A stretch of DNA of 33,837 nucleotides from Sphingomonadales bacterium (GCA_018334165.1 JAGXTB010000077.1:1-33837), one strand, 5' to 3'. Shown: positions 1-9,111, counted from the first letter of the stretch. Notes: generated by a model not told the origin, from the letters alone. Numbers and translations are program-made.

Positions 1-381
1 AAACCGGGCAAGCCGATCATGGTTGCGACCCGTGCGCACCAGGTGGTGGTCGGGCTGCCGGGCAATCCGGTCTCGAGCCATGTTACGGCCTATCTGTTTG
101 TGCTGCCCTTGCTGCGCGCGCTGCTGGGCGCGGCGGAGTGTCTGCCCTCGCCCATCGCCGGGATTGCCGCCGAAGACCTGCCTGCAGGCGGGCCGCGACA
201 GGAATTTCTGCGCGGCTTCTTTGACGGCCAGGCGGCGACCGCGCGGCTCAACCAGGACAGCGGTGCTCTGGGTTCATTGGCCCGCGCCAATGCGCTGATC
301 GACCGCCCGGTGGATGCCCCGGCGGTGGTGGCTGGCGGGCCGATTTCGCTCTATCTGCTCGAAAATGGCGGTATTGCTTGA
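1..381 (+). CDS. moeA: Molybdopterin molybdenumtransferase MoeA, C-terminal part (5' end outside window)
   Basis: MoeA inserts molybdate into adenylylated molybdopterin in the last step of molybdenum cofactor synthesis in the cytoplasm. The reading frame is open from base 1, so only about 126 C-terminal residues are present. The family signature GLPGNPVSS lies about 18 residues into the fragment, preceded by a KPGKP.MVATRA segment typical of the MoeA/MogA fold. The rest matches the small C-terminal beta-barrel domain (domain IV). The stop is TGA at 379-381. Ninety-six bases separate it from lexA, and that gap holds the LexA operators, so lexA probably has its own promoter. The identification rests on recognised motifs. 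The eukaryotic homologue gephyrin is excluded by context. Confidence 0.88.
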   Translation, partial: KPGKPIMVATRAHQVVVGLPGNPVSSHVTAYLFVLPLLRALLGAAECLPSPIAGIAAEDLPAGGPRQEFLRGFFDGQAATARLNQDSGALGSLARANALIDRPVDAPAVVAGGPISLYLLENGGIA

Positions 382-405
382 CGGGGGCGAATCTGTTGCT
401 TAATT

Positions 406-438
406 GTTCCGCATTCGTTCACTGAACGGCGCAGGAAC
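406..438 (+). promoter_or_regulatory. Double LexA operator upstream of lexA
   Basis: Two perfect alphaproteobacterial SOS boxes are visible. GTTC-N7-GTTC lies at 406-420, and GAAC-N7-GAAC, the same motif on the other strand, lies at 424-438, three bases apart. Alphaproteobacterial LexA is known to bind GTTC/GAAC direct repeats with a 7-nt spacer. The pair ends 39 bases before the lexA ATG. The expected role is negative autoregulation, released on DNA damage. No confident -35/-10 could be assigned. Confidence 0.85.
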
Positions 439-477
439 ATTCCCGTTCCCGGCCGTCTCATCGGGAGTGACTTTGGC

Positions 478-1158
478 ATGCTGACCCGCAAGCAGCACGA
501 GCTGATCCGCTATATCCAGGCCAAGCTGGAGGAAACCGGGGTTAGCCCTTCGTTTGAAGAAATGAAGGAGGCGCTCGATCTCAAGTCGAAGTCGGGCGTG
601 CACCGGCTGATCTCGGCGCTGGAAGAACGCGGGTTCATTCGCCGCCTGCCCAACCGGGCGCGGGCATTGGAAGTGCTCAAGCAGCCCGAGGACGTGACGA
701 GCAAGGCCCCGACCCGCGCCGACAATGTCGTGGCGCTGAAGCGGCCCGAACCAGCCCGCCCCGCCCCGGCCAATGATGTGATCGAGATTCCGCTCCACGG
801 GCGGATCGCTGCTGGTGTTCCGATCGAGGCGATGGAAACCGCTTCGATGCTGCCGGTCCCCGCCGCACTGCTTGGTTCGGGCGAACACTACGCACTCGAA
901 GTCTCGGGCGATTCGATGATCGAGGCCGGGATCCTCGACGGCGACTACGCGCTGATCCGCCGCACCGATACCGCGCGCGACGGCGAAATCGTCGTCGCGC
1001 TGGTCCGTGGTGAGGAAGCGACGCTCAAGTACCTGCGCCGCGAGAACGGCCGGGTCCGGCTCGATCCCGCCAACGCCGCTTACGAACCGCAGGTCTATGA
1101 TCCGCGCGAAGTGGTGGTCCAGGGCAAGCTGACCGGCCTGCTGCGGCGCTATCACTGA
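478..1158 (+). CDS. lexA: LexA repressor, SOS response regulator
   Basis: The 226-residue protein is a cytoplasmic DNA-binding repressor of DNA-damage genes that self-cleaves when stimulated by RecA filaments. The N-terminal winged helix (residues 1-65) begins [14 protein letters not shown] and includes a recognition-helix region around [17 protein letters not shown]. The C-terminal S24 peptidase half has a cleavage site Ala112-Gly113 (RIAAGVP), nucleophile Ser146 (SGDSM) and general-base Lys184 (ATLKYL). The linker of about 35 residues is Ala/Pro-rich and fairly long, as in alphaproteobacterial LexA. A GGGAG ribosome site lies at 463-467, 10 nt before the ATG. The upstream double operator indicates autoregulation. 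The 3' end overlaps the convergent comEC stop by a few bases. Identity is secure. Confidence 0.97.
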   Translation: MLTRKQHELIRYIQAKLEETGVSPSFEEMKEALDLKSKSGVHRLISALEERGFIRRLPNRARALEVLKQPEDVTSKAPTRADNVVALKRPEPARPAPANDVIEIPLHGRIAAGVPIEAMETASMLPVPAALLGSGEHYALEVSGDSMIEAGILDGDYALIRRTDTARDGEIVVALVRGEEATLKYLRRENGRVRLDPANAAYEPQVYDPREVVVQGKLTGLLRRYH

Positions 1159-3422
1159 GGCGCAATGGCCGGGCGGCGCTCGGCCATCGCGGCATCGGCT
1201 TCACCGCTGGCGGTTGGCTGGGGATCGGGACGGCGAAACGGTTCGGCCGGGCGCCACCAACCGTGTTGGCCTTCACTCTGGGCGACCGAGAGGACCTCGC
1301 CCTCATCCAGCTTGACCGTCAACCCGCCGCTCTGGCCCAGCATGCGGCGATCGGCCTTGAACCAGCGCGGTCGGCACGAGAACGGCAAGTAACGTGCTGC
1401 GATCACGATGTCGGCCCGCTCGCAAGCTGCTGCCAGTGCCCGTTCGTCAGCGAACTCGGTGCCGCGCGCCATCAGCACTTGCCATGATCGCTCCCCGCGC
1501 TTGAGCTCGATCGCGCAGTACCCCTCGCTGCACCGCGCGCCTGGCCAGTCGTCGAGCATCCGCGTTTCGCCATTCATGCCCGCAGTCTCCAGCAGGTTGT
1601 CGCGGGTGTAATCGCTGCGGCTCTGGCGCAGCACCAGCAGCTCCTCCCCCGCCTCGCCGGTGATCCCGACGTGGCGGCCATCGCCCGAGATCAGCAGGTC
1701 CGGTGCCTCGACCTGATGCAACAGACTCAGGCCAATCAAACCGGGCACCAGCCCCAGCAATCGCACGCGCCCTTTCCATAGCGCCAGCCACAGCCCCCCC
1801 AGCACGAACAGCATGAAGGCACCCCGCCCCATCGACGGCATCATCGACACTGCTCCGGGCATGCTGGCCGTCCAGTGCGCCAGGCCCAGGAGCAGCTCCA
1901 GACTCTTGCCCGCCAGCCACCAGAACGGTGCCCCGGCCCCCACCGAATCGAACAGCAAGGCCAGCGCAATCAGCGGCATCGAGGCCAAGGTCGTCAGCGG
2001 GATCGCAATGACATTGGCCAGCGCGCCGTAAACCCCGGCGCGGTGGAAATGGAACAGCCCGATCGGCATCAAAGCCAGCTCGATCACCACCCCGGTCAGC
2101 AGCAGCGATCCCAAAGTGCGCAGCGCTCTTGCCCACCACGGCTCCTCGCGCGGGGTCAGGAACGCCTTGAGCGGATCTGCCCCGTGCAGCGCGACGATCG
2201 CGATCACAGCGGCGAAGCTCATCTGGAAACTGGGGCCGACCAGCGCTTCGGGCCAGAGCACCAGCACCACAGCCGCCCCCACCGCGACCAGTCGCATCGA
2301 CAGCGGCTCGCGGCCCAGCACCAGCGCCAGCATCACCAGCACCGCGCCAATGCAGCTACGGATGGTCGGTACTTCAGCCCCGGTCAGCAGGGTATAGCCG
2401 ATCCCCGCCCCCGCCCCGGCCGCCGCCGCCAGGATCGGCAGCCGCACCCGCAGTGCCAGCCAGGGCAGCAAGGCAAACAGCCGCAGCGCCAGGAAGTATG
2501 TGGCCGCGATCATCGCGCTGACATGCAGTCCGCTGATCGAGAGCAAGTGGGTCAGCCCGGCATCGCGCATCGCATCCTCGTCGGCCGCGGCAATCGCCCC
2601 GCGATCCCCGCTGGCAAAGGCTGCGGCAATCGCACCGGGTGATCCTGCAAGGTTCTCGCGCACGTGCTGCGACAGACTGCGCTGCAACTTGAGCAATCGT
2701 CCGTCGCCGCTTCCCGGCGCGATCAGCTTGGGACTGCCGAGAATACTTCCGGTCGCCGCGATCCCCGTGAACCACGCGGCTCGAGCAAAGTTGTAGCCGC
2801 CCGGCAGCATCGGCGGCGCCGGCGGGACCAGCCTCGCCTTGAACCGCACGGTGGCCCCTTCGGCCAGCTCGGGCCGGTCGAGCTCCTGCGCGAGGTTGAG
2901 CCGCACCACAATCGCGCGGCCCGTCCCCGGTTCTCTGGTGGCCAGCCGCAGCCGCACCCGTTCCTCGCCAGGCTGCTCCTTGCGTTCGAGCACTTTGCCA
3001 TCGAACCATCCGACCAATGGCCGCTCGATCGGCTTGGCCCCGACCAGTTCCGACTTGCCCCAAACCAGCAGCAGGCCAGCGACCAGAGCCAGCGGGAAGA
3101 GGATTCCGGCCTGGCGCAGATAGGGATGCCGCCCCAGCGCCGGAACCAGACCCGCCGCTGCCAGGGCCAGCGCAAGCAGGAACGCAATCGCTCCCAGCCA
3201 CTGCAAGGGATTGGCCAGCGCGAACCACAATGCGATCCCGCTGGCCAGGCCAACCACCAGCCAGGGACCGCGCTCGAACCGCGACGCGGCAAGGAATTTC
3301 TCAGCCCGGTCAAGACCGCTGGACAAGTTCAAGAGCTTGCGCCAAAGGCCATGCTGCAATGCAGCGTCAACCGGTCGCTCCTCCTCCCTCAAGGGCACCA
3401 GGGGCGTTGCATCGCTGGTCAT
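1152..3422 (-). CDS. comEC: ComEC/Rec2-family competence DNA channel protein
   Basis: ComEC forms the inner-membrane channel that takes up single-stranded DNA during natural transformation. With the ATG at 3422 the product has 756 residues. An N-terminal hydrophobic block with an OB-fold-like DUF4131 region (about residues 40-250) precedes the multi-pass Competence domain, which carries the family hallmark [15 protein letters not shown]. The C-terminal 150 residues resemble a degenerate metallo-beta-lactamase-like region ([13 protein letters not shown]), without an obvious HxHxDH motif. The frame stays open upstream to 3800, but the added residues are Arg/Pro-rich and unlike the family, so the start at 3422 was preferred. 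It lacks a good Shine-Dalgarno, so the start is uncertain. The gene is convergent to lexA and divergent from gltA. Confidence 0.9.
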   Translation of the reverse strand: MTSDATPLVPLREEERPVDAALQHGLWRKLLNLSSGLDRAEKFLAASRFERGPWLVVGLASGIALWFALANPLQWLGAIAFLLALALAAAGLVPALGRHPYLRQAGILFPLALVAGLLLVWGKSELVGAKPIERPLVGWFDGKVLERKEQPGEERVRLRLATREPGTGRAIVVRLNLAQELDRPELAEGATVRFKARLVPPAPPMLPGGYNFARAAWFTGIAATGSILGSPKLIAPGSGDGRLLKLQRSLSQHVRENLAGSPGAIAAAFASGDRGAIAAADEDAMRDAGLTHLLSISGLHVSAMIAATYFLALRLFALLPWLALRVRLPILAAAAGAGAGIGYTLLTGAEVPTIRSCIGAVLVMLALVLGREPLSMRLVAVGAAVVLVLWPEALVGPSFQMSFAAVIAIVALHGADPLKAFLTPREEPWWARALRTLGSLLLTGVVIELALMPIGLFHFHRAGVYGALANVIAIPLTTLASMPLIALALLFDSVGAGAPFWWLAGKSLELLLGLAHWTASMPGAVSMMPSMGRGAFMLFVLGGLWLALWKGRVRLLGLVPGLIGLSLLHQVEAPDLLISGDGRHVGITGEAGEELLVLRQSRSDYTRDNLLETAGMNGETRMLDDWPGARCSEGYCAIELKRGERSWQVLMARGTEFADERALAAACERADIVIAARYLPFSCRPRWFKADRRMLGQSGGLTVKLDEGEVLSVAQSEGQHGWWRPAEPFRRPDPQPTASGEADAAMAERRPAIAPQ

Positions 3423-3789
3423 GATCGAAAGGTGGTTTGATCGCGGCGATGTTGGCAACCGCAAGCGAATACCAGGTAGCTGAAACCAGCCTGGGATGCG
3501 CTCTTGCAGGGCCTTCTGCTCCGCCGATTGCGCTGCCAATTCGCTCCGGACTCGACGCATAAACGACTGGACAGGAAGCGTTCTCAAGGCCAGTCTGGAA
3601 AGCAGACTGGAAGCGTGCGGATGGGGCCGCACCGGGACGGCGAGAGCCCCTAGGCTCGCGCTAACCGGATCGAACGCTTTCCATGCCAGGTTTGAATTGC
3701 GGCCTCGCCACCGGCGCGGCGCGTCCAGGTAGGGCCAGGCCCGACCGGCGCGGCCATGCGGCAGGGCCCGGACAGTGCAAGGAGTGTAA
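3423..3789. other. Intergenic region between divergent comEC and gltA
   Basis: This 367-base stretch has no gene I recognise, although several weak frames cross it. It must hold the promoters of comEC and gltA. The only clear structure is a perfect hairpin at 3590-3610: an 8-bp stem CCAGTCTG/CAGACTGG around the loop GAAAG. No U-tract follows, so it is not an obvious terminator. From memory, related genomes often carry gltX (glutamyl-tRNA synthetase) at this point. No gltX sequence is visible here. Confidence 0.6.
3779..3784 (+). promoter_or_regulatory. Ribosome binding site of gltA deciding a GTG start
   Basis: AAGGAG precedes two consecutive GTG codons at 3790 and 3793, with spacers of 5 and 8 nt. 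There is no in-frame ATG near the conserved N-terminus, so a GTG start is required. Spacing slightly favours the second GTG. Confidence 0.7.
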
Positions 3790-5076
3790 GTGGTGGGCAA
3801 TCAGGCAAAACTCGTCACCGGTGGCGGCGAATACGAATTTCCGGTGGTGTCGGGCTCGGTCGGCCCGGATGTCATCGATATCCGCAAGCTCTATGCCCAG
3901 ACCGGCCAGTTCACTTTCGACCCCGGCTTCACCAGCACTGCCTCGTGCGAAAGCGCGCTGACCTATATCGATGGCGATGAGGGCGTGCTGCTGCACCGCG
4001 GCTATCCGATCGGCCAGCTGGCCGAACATTCCAGCTTCATGGAAGTCAGTTACCTGCTGCTCAACGGCGAGCTGCCGAGCAAGGCCGAGCTGGCCGCGTT
4101 CGAAACCACGATCAGCCGCCACACCATGCTGCACGAGCAACTGGCGACCTTCTATCGCGGGTTCCGCCGTGATGCGCACCCGATGGCGGTGATGTGCGGC
4201 GTGGTCGGCGCGCTCTCGGCCTTCTATCATGACAGCACCGACATTGCCGATCCCGAGCACCGCAAGATCAGCAGCCACCGCCTGATCGCCAAGATGCCGA
4301 CGATCGCGGCGATGGCCTACAAGTATTCGGTCGGTCAGCCCTTCATTTATCCGGACAACAAGCTGTCCTACACCGGCAACTTCCTGCGCATGACATTTGG
4401 TGTTCCGGCTGAGGAATACGAAGTGGTGCCGGCGGTTGAAAAGGCGATGGACCGGATCTTCATCCTCCATGCTGATCACGAACAGAACGCCTCGACCAGC
4501 ACCGTGCGCCTCGCCGGTTCGTCGGGCGCCAATCCGTTCGCCTGCATCGCGGCGGGCATTGCCTGCCTGTGGGGCCCGGCGCATGGCGGGGCCAACGAAG
4601 CCGCGCTCAACATGCTGCACGAGATTGGCACGCCTGACCGCATTCCGCACTATATCGAACGCGCCAAGGACAAGAACGATCCGTTCCGCCTGATGGGCTT
4701 CGGCCACCGCGTCTACAAGAACTACGATCCGCGCGCGACAGTGATGCAGCAGACCGTGCGCGAGGTGTTTGAAGCTCTGAAAGTCACCGATCCTGTGTTC
4801 GAAGTGGCACTGCGGCTTGAGGAAATGGCGCTCAACGATCCCTATTTCATCGAGAAGAAGCTGTTCCCCAACGTCGATTTCTACTCGGGCGTGATCCTCT
4901 CGGCGATCGGTTTCCCGACCACGATGTTCACTGTGCTGTTCGCGCTCGCGCGCACAGTCGGCTGGGTGGCGCAGTGGAACGAGATGATTTCGGACCCCAA
5001 CCAGAAGATCGGGCGTCCGCGCCAGCTCTATACCGGCCCGGTCCAGCGCGACTACGTGCCGCTCAGCCAGCGCTGA
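3790..5076 (+). CDS. gltA: Citrate synthase, type II
   Basis: The enzyme condenses oxaloacetate and acetyl-CoA to citrate, the entry step of the TCA cycle. The 428-residue length equals that of the hexameric Gram-negative type II enzyme. Key residues sit where expected: His230 ([12 protein letters not shown]), catalytic His265 (GPAHGGANE), His306 ([14 protein letters not shown]) and catalytic Asp363 (NVDFYSG). The N-terminal beta-rich extension characteristic of NADH-regulated type II enzymes is present (residues 1-50). Translation starts at GTG after AAGGAG. The stop lies two bases from the stop of the convergent kinase-like gene at 5079, leaving no room for a separate terminator between them. 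Identity is secure. Confidence 0.97.
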   Translation: MVGNQAKLVTGGGEYEFPVVSGSVGPDVIDIRKLYAQTGQFTFDPGFTSTASCESALTYIDGDEGVLLHRGYPIGQLAEHSSFMEVSYLLLNGELPSKAELAAFETTISRHTMLHEQLATFYRGFRRDAHPMAVMCGVVGALSAFYHDSTDIADPEHRKISSHRLIAKMPTIAAMAYKYSVGQPFIYPDNKLSYTGNFLRMTFGVPAEEYEVVPAVEKAMDRIFILHADHEQNASTSTVRLAGSSGANPFACIAAGIACLWGPAHGGANEAALNMLHEIGTPDRIPHYIERAKDKNDPFRLMGFGHRVYKNYDPRATVMQQTVREVFEALKVTDPVFEVALRLEEMALNDPYFIEKKLFPNVDFYSGVILSAIGFPTTMFTVLFALARTVGWVAQWNEMISDPNQKIGRPRQLYTGPVQRDYVPLSQR

Positions 5077-5078
5077 GC

Positions 5079-6491
5079 TTAATCGCTGTTCGTTGAAGTC
5101 GTCGGCGACTGCGCCAGCAGGTCGGCCGGGACATCGAGGATGAACCGGGCACCCTGCCCCGGCGCGCTGTCGATCGTCAGATCGCCGCCCATCGCCCGGG
5201 CGAGCCGGCGCGAGATGTAGAGCCCCAGTCCCGAACCACCGTCTTCGCCGCTGCGCCCCAGGCGTTCAAACTTTTCGAAAACCTTGGACTGCTGCTCGTC
5301 GCTGAGGCCCGGCCCCTGATCGGCAACGATCAGCCGCGCGCGGGCGCCGGCATCTTCCAGCCTGATCCAGACCTGCGAATTGTCAGGCGCATAGCGGATC
5401 GCATTGCCGACCAGGTTGAGCAAGATCTGTAGGACCCGCCGAAATTCAGCGATTGCGGGCAAGGTCTCGCCGTGCTTGGGCGGATCAATTGAAATCCCAC
5501 GTTCCTGCGCGCGGACCGCCAGGATCCCGGCAGCGCGGCGGGCGACATCGGCCAAGTCGATCCGGTCGGGCGCGGTGTTGAAATCCTCGGATTCGACAAC
5601 TTCAAGATCGGCCAGGTCCTCGACCAGAGCCAGCAAGTGCTGCCCGGCTGCGGCGATATCGGCGGCGTATTGGCTGTATTCTTCGGCGAGCGGCCCGGCC
5701 ATGCGGGTGCGGATCGTCTCGGCATTGGCGATGATCCGGGCGATCGGCTGGCGCAGCACCGGCGCAATATCGCGCCCGACCAGTCCCGGCCCGTTCTGCG
5801 GCAGGACAACTTCGTGGCTGTACGCTTGTTCCGGTTCGGGCAGCGGCGCATCGGCGCACAGACACAGCTCGAAGCCCGAGGGGGCGGATCCCGGCACCTC
5901 CTGCGGCAGCAGCGAAGCCCGCCAGTTACGCGTCGATCCAGCAATCTTGACGATTGCCCCGTCAAGCAAGCGCCAATGCATCGGCTGTTCGTGCGTGCCG
6001 CCCTCGATCTCGACGAAATCGGTCCAGGGCCGCCCCAGGCCAAGCGCCATCACCTTGCCCAGATCGGTCAGATCGGCGGCCTGCGTATCGACGCTGAGCA
6101 CGTTCTGCTGCGGATCGAGCCGCGCGGTCAGTTCGGCCACACTGCGGTCGATCGCGGCGCGGTTGGCGGCGATTGCGGCCGGATCTTCGGGTGGCAAGGA
6201 ACCAACCTGCCAGCTGCATACCCGCAGCGCGCAGCTCTCATCGCCCAGCGGCTCGACCTCGATCCAAGCGGCAATCGCATCGCGGCCATCGTTGGCATGG
6301 ATCAGGCGCGCCAGCTTGAGCTTGAACTCCTGCGCCTTGGCCACCAGCTCGCGCAGGGCCGGAATAGCGATAGCGCCGGGAATTTCCCCGCCGCAAACCA
6401 GTTGCAGGCCGGCCAGCGGCTCTTCGGCGCTGACCAGCAGGCCGGACGCGTCGCAGCGCCCTTGGGCAAGGAACTGGCGGGTTTCGCTCAT
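5079..6491 (-). CDS. Histidine-kinase-like protein lacking the phosphoacceptor histidine
   Basis: The 470-residue protein has no transmembrane segment, so it is probably cytoplasmic. Residues 1-235 form an unrecognised sensory region, perhaps PAS-like in part. Residues 241-300 align with a HisKA dimerisation helix, but the H-box, usually S-H-E-L-R-T-P-L, reads A-P-V-L-R-Q-P-I (243-250), placing Pro244 where the histidine should be. The HATPase domain looks intact: N-box LLNLVGNAIRYAP (Asn363), G1 DQGPG (391-395), F-box KVFEKFER, and G2 GSGLGLYIS (419-427). It should therefore bind ATP but cannot autophosphorylate at the standard site. No response regulator gene is adjacent. It is the last gene of a minus-strand group, 6 bases after the preceding gene. 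It may be a pseudokinase, or phosphorylate elsewhere. Confidence 0.85.
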   Translation of the reverse strand: MSETRQFLAQGRCDASGLLVSAEEPLAGLQLVCGGEIPGAIAIPALRELVAKAQEFKLKLARLIHANDGRDAIAAWIEVEPLGDESCALRVCSWQVGSLPPEDPAAIAANRAAIDRSVAELTARLDPQQNVLSVDTQAADLTDLGKVMALGLGRPWTDFVEIEGGTHEQPMHWRLLDGAIVKIAGSTRNWRASLLPQEVPGSAPSGFELCLCADAPLPEPEQAYSHEVVLPQNGPGLVGRDIAPVLRQPIARIIANAETIRTRMAGPLAEEYSQYAADIAAAGQHLLALVEDLADLEVVESEDFNTAPDRIDLADVARRAAGILAVRAQERGISIDPPKHGETLPAIAEFRRVLQILLNLVGNAIRYAPDNSQVWIRLEDAGARARLIVADQGPGLSDEQQSKVFEKFERLGRSGEDGGSGLGLYISRRLARAMGGDLTIDSAPGQGARFILDVPADLLAQSPTTSTNSD

Positions 6492-6497
6492 TGCGCG

Positions 6498-7469
6498 TCA
6501 GACGCCCGGATAGGCTGCCGAGCGCGACAGCAAGGCCGCCGCATGGTCGGAGCCAAGCTGTTCGAAACCGGGGGGCAGCGCCACCTGGGGGTGAAGCGAG
6601 ACGAATTGCTCTTCGATCGATTGCGGCCTCAGGCCAGCAGCACGCAGCGCCAGCGCCAGACGGGCCAGTTGCCCCTCGTTGGTCGCCAGCACCGCCATGT
6701 CGCGGTCCTGCCCGGATCCGAGTGCGAGCGCGCTGATGAACATCGCGGTCCCGGCATGGGTGATCGAAAGCGCCGCAGTGGCACCCCCGCCCATCGCGGT
6801 GATCAGGCGCGCAATCTGACCAAGCCGCGAACGGCCCTCGTCATAACTTGCCCGGATCGCCAGTTCGGCTGCGGCTGCTGCCTCTTCGTCGTTCCCGGCG
6901 TGGCCGCGCATGGCGAGAACCCCGGCGTGGACCAGATCGCCGGGAAGCTCGTTCAGCGGCAGCTGCATCCGGCGCTGGTTCTGGGCAAAGCGCGCTTGCG
7001 AAGCCAGCAGCGCCATCGCGCCTGAGGCCACGTTCGAATCAGAGGAAGCGATCAGCGCCTGGAGCAGCGGAGAAAGCACCGGGTCCAGCGCCAGGCGGGC
7101 CTGGAGCCGCTCGGTCAACTGCCATTCCAGCGCCAGAGCATGAACATGGCTCAAAAAGCCCGCATGGCCGACCAGACCATCGACCAGCCCGGCGATGTGC
7201 GCGGGCAGGTGATCGCGTTCCTCGCCGGTGCCGCCACCGATTGCCAGCTGATCGAGCAGCTGGCGGGCAACGTCGCTCATCATCCCCCGGACCCGGGCGA
7301 TGATCTCGTCGCCGAACACCGAATGCTCGTCGTTAGCCAGCAAGTGGCGCAAAATCGGCGAAATAGTGCCGATCAGCGCGTCGCCGTGCGCCAATTCATC
7401 GCGCAGCACCGCTCCCACTGCTTCCACGGAGATCGCCTGGGCAGAATATTCAGTCATGCCCTGTGCCAT
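6498..7469 (-). CDS. Alpha-helical protein of unknown function (possibly DUF2336-like)
   Basis: The 323-residue, mostly helical protein is rich in Ala and Leu, with no signal peptide and no clear transmembrane helix. Its centre (LSPLLQALIASSDSNVASGA, then LLASQARFAQNQRRM and LPLNELPGDLVHAGV) suggests repeated helical hairpins, as in HEAT-like or DUF2336 proteins. I could not confirm a family. The ATG at 7469 is 12 bases beyond the stop of the preceding gene. A second ATG at 7457 (MTEYSAQ), with an ACAGGG upstream, is equally plausible. A near-consensus CtrA-type site overlaps the gap upstream. The position between a membrane nucleotidyltransferase-like gene and a kinase-like gene suggests shared regulation, but the role is unknown. 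Confidence 0.75.
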   Translation of the reverse strand: MAQGMTEYSAQAISVEAVGAVLRDELAHGDALIGTISPILRHLLANDEHSVFGDEIIARVRGMMSDVARQLLDQLAIGGGTGEERDHLPAHIAGLVDGLVGHAGFLSHVHALALEWQLTERLQARLALDPVLSPLLQALIASSDSNVASGAMALLASQARFAQNQRRMQLPLNELPGDLVHAGVLAMRGHAGNDEEAAAAAELAIRASYDEGRSRLGQIARLITAMGGGATAALSITHAGTAMFISALALGSGQDRDMAVLATNEGQLARLALALRAAGLRPQSIEEQFVSLHPQVALPPGFEQLGSDHAAALLSRSAAYPGV

Positions 7470-7481
7470 AGCCTTGCTTGG

Positions 7482-7496
7482 TTAAGGTCGCGTTAG
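7482..7496 (+). promoter_or_regulatory. Candidate CtrA-type binding site
   Basis: TTAA-GGTCGCG-TTAG differs at one position from the alphaproteobacterial cell-cycle regulator site TTAA-N7-TTAA. It lies 13 bases upstream of the ATG at 7469 and overlaps the stop codon of the preceding gene. Such near-matches occur by chance, so this is tentative. Confidence 0.35.
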
Positions 7497-8669
7497 CCGA
7501 TTTTTGGCCCGGACCAGCACTAGCGCTGCAACCGCAGCCAGGCTGGCGCCGATATGCGCGGCCTGGCCGGCCACTCCGCCCAAGGTAGCCCCCATCAGCG
7601 CCAGCGCCGCCAGTCCCCGATCGCTCAGCCATCCGCTCCACCGGCCGGTCGGCAAGGCCGACAGAACCCGCAGCAACGCAATCAGCATGAACGGGGGAAA
7701 CAGGCCGTCGAGGAATGTGTGCCCGCCGCCACCCAGCGTGGCCCAGGCCAGCAGCACGATCAGTGCTCCGTCGATCGTCCAGGTATAGAGGCCAAGCGCG
7801 TCAATGCGCTTGCGCGTGGCGGCTTCATCGCGCTCGATCCGCACCAGCAGCGAAGCCATTTCGCGCAGCAGCCAGCCCAGCGCGCAAAGCCCCAGCCCCG
7901 CAGCGACGAAGCCGAACCAGCCCGCACCCAGCGCCAGCAGCAAGCTGGCCAGCGCGGCGATCAGCATGACATTGCCGCCAGTACCGGCATGCAGCATCGC
8001 CGGTCCAAACCCGCGCACTCCGAGCAAGGCCAAGGCGCGCGTGGGACCCAAGGGATCGGCATCGCGGGTCCGCTGGCGGATCCACAGCGGCTCGATCGCG
8101 TGAGCTTCGGCATCGCTGCGCACCAGGGTCCAGAACAGGCCGTCTTGCCCCGCCGCCGGAATGGCGCGCTGGCGCACGCCGGCCTGGAGCGCGATCCGCT
8201 GGAGCGTGGATACAGCATCGCAATCGGCCGGAAGATCGCCCAGTCGCTCGGCCAGGCGGCCCGGCAGGCGCATCGCCCCGGCAGCGGCATGGTTGAGGTC
8301 AATCCGTTCGAACCCGGCGGCCAGCCCCTGCTCGATCGGTTGGACCAGTACCGATTGGCCATCGGACAGCAGGTCACAAGCCTCGGCCGTCGAAGCAAAC
8401 AGGCCGTCGGCGAGCACGATCAATTCATCGGTCGCGGTGACCAGTCCGACCAGCGGCCGCGCGCCGGGAATGACGTGAAAATGCGCGCCCGCGCGTTCGG
8501 CCAGGTGTTGCAGCTCGACAATCGGGTTGGTCAGCGCCGGGGCTATGCAGACGATCCGTTCGCATTGCAGCGCCAGCGCCAGTGCCAGTTGCTGGCGCGC
8601 AACGGTCAGACCGCCGATGCGCAGGAATGCACGCGCGCCAAGGCCGCTTTCGGCGGCCGGTTCAAGCAT
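7482..8669 (-). CDS. Nucleotidyltransferase-like protein fused to a multi-pass membrane domain
   Basis: From the ATG at 8669 the product has 395 residues. Residues 8-45 (GLGARAFLRIGGLTVARQQL, then CERIVCIAP) resemble the start of sugar-nucleotide or MobA-type nucleotidyltransferases, where a G-G-x-x-x-x-R-Q-L segment follows the nucleotide-binding loop. A canonical LAAGxGxR loop is not obvious. Residues from about 225 to 390 contain roughly five or six hydrophobic helices. The overall layout recalls the bifunctional inositol-phosphate cytidylyltransferase/phosphatidyltransferase group, but I see no CDP-alcohol phosphatidyltransferase motif (DG..AR..G..D). The frame is open to a TTG at 8753, and neither start has a clear ribosome site. 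The product is probably at the inner membrane, with unknown substrate. Confidence 0.7.
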   Translation of the reverse strand: MLEPAAESGLGARAFLRIGGLTVARQQLALALALQCERIVCIAPALTNPIVELQHLAERAGAHFHVIPGARPLVGLVTATDELIVLADGLFASTAEACDLLSDGQSVLVQPIEQGLAAGFERIDLNHAAAGAMRLPGRLAERLGDLPADCDAVSTLQRIALQAGVRQRAIPAAGQDGLFWTLVRSDAEAHAIEPLWIRQRTRDADPLGPTRALALLGVRGFGPAMLHAGTGGNVMLIAALASLLLALGAGWFGFVAAGLGLCALGWLLREMASLLVRIERDEAATRKRIDALGLYTWTIDGALIVLLAWATLGGGGHTFLDGLFPPFMLIALLRVLSALPTGRWSGWLSDRGLAALALMGATLGGVAGQAAHIGASLAAVAALVLVRAKNRLTRP

Positions 8670-8785
8670 GGATAATACAGCGACCCGCAGCGTTCTTCTC
8701 CGCGCATTCGGGATGGGATCGCAGCTTTTAGGTCGGCTTGCCAGCACTGCCAAGCGGCCAGGCGGGCAAGCCCCCTGTTATCGTC

Positions 8786-9088
8786 TCAAACGGCTGAAAA
8801 ATCGGCCAGAAAAGCCTGCATCTGGCGCAGGACGCGCGGATCGCCGGGGGCACCTTCCAGCGCCTCTTCGGCCAGCTCGATCAATGCTTCGGCATGGAAA
8901 CTGGCGGCAATGCCCTTGAGCCGTAGCGCCGCCATCTGCCAGTTGGCATCGCAGCGCGAACGCGCCAGCAGGTCGAGCTGCCGCGCCACGCTTTCGCTAA
9001 AGGCTTGACGCAGCTCGAGAAACAGCACGCCATCATCGCCCGCCGCAGCGGCCAAGGTGGCATCAAGGGCTCCTGCTTCGTAGGCCAT
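8786..9088 (-). CDS. Small Hpt-domain-like protein without the phosphorylatable histidine
   Basis: The 100-residue all-helical cytoplasmic protein has an Hpt-type signature region, A-A-L-R-L-K-G-I-A-A-S-F at residues 53-64. It aligns with the consensus A-A-H-T-L-K-G-S-A-x-x-x, but the phosphotransfer His is replaced by Leu55. The preceding helix (ELRQAFSESVARQLDLLARS) and following helix (ALIELAEEALEGA) fit a four-helix Hpt bundle. The gene begins the minus-strand group that ends in a kinase-like protein with the corresponding defect. The bundle may act as a protein-binding module rather than a phosphotransferase. The start ATG is 69 bases from the divergent coiled-coil gene. The Hpt assignment is inferred from a short motif. 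Confidence 0.65.
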   Translation of the reverse strand: MAYEAGALDATLAAAAGDDGVLFLELRQAFSESVARQLDLLARSRCDANWQMAALRLKGIAASFHAEALIELAEEALEGAPGDPRVLRQMQAFLADFSAV

Positions 9089-9111
9089 CTCACCTCAATG
9101 ACATCAACAGG

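Noticed and set aside
3423-3800. N-terminal extension of ComEC
   Set aside because: Arg/Pro-rich and unlike the family; would take most of the gltA promoter region.
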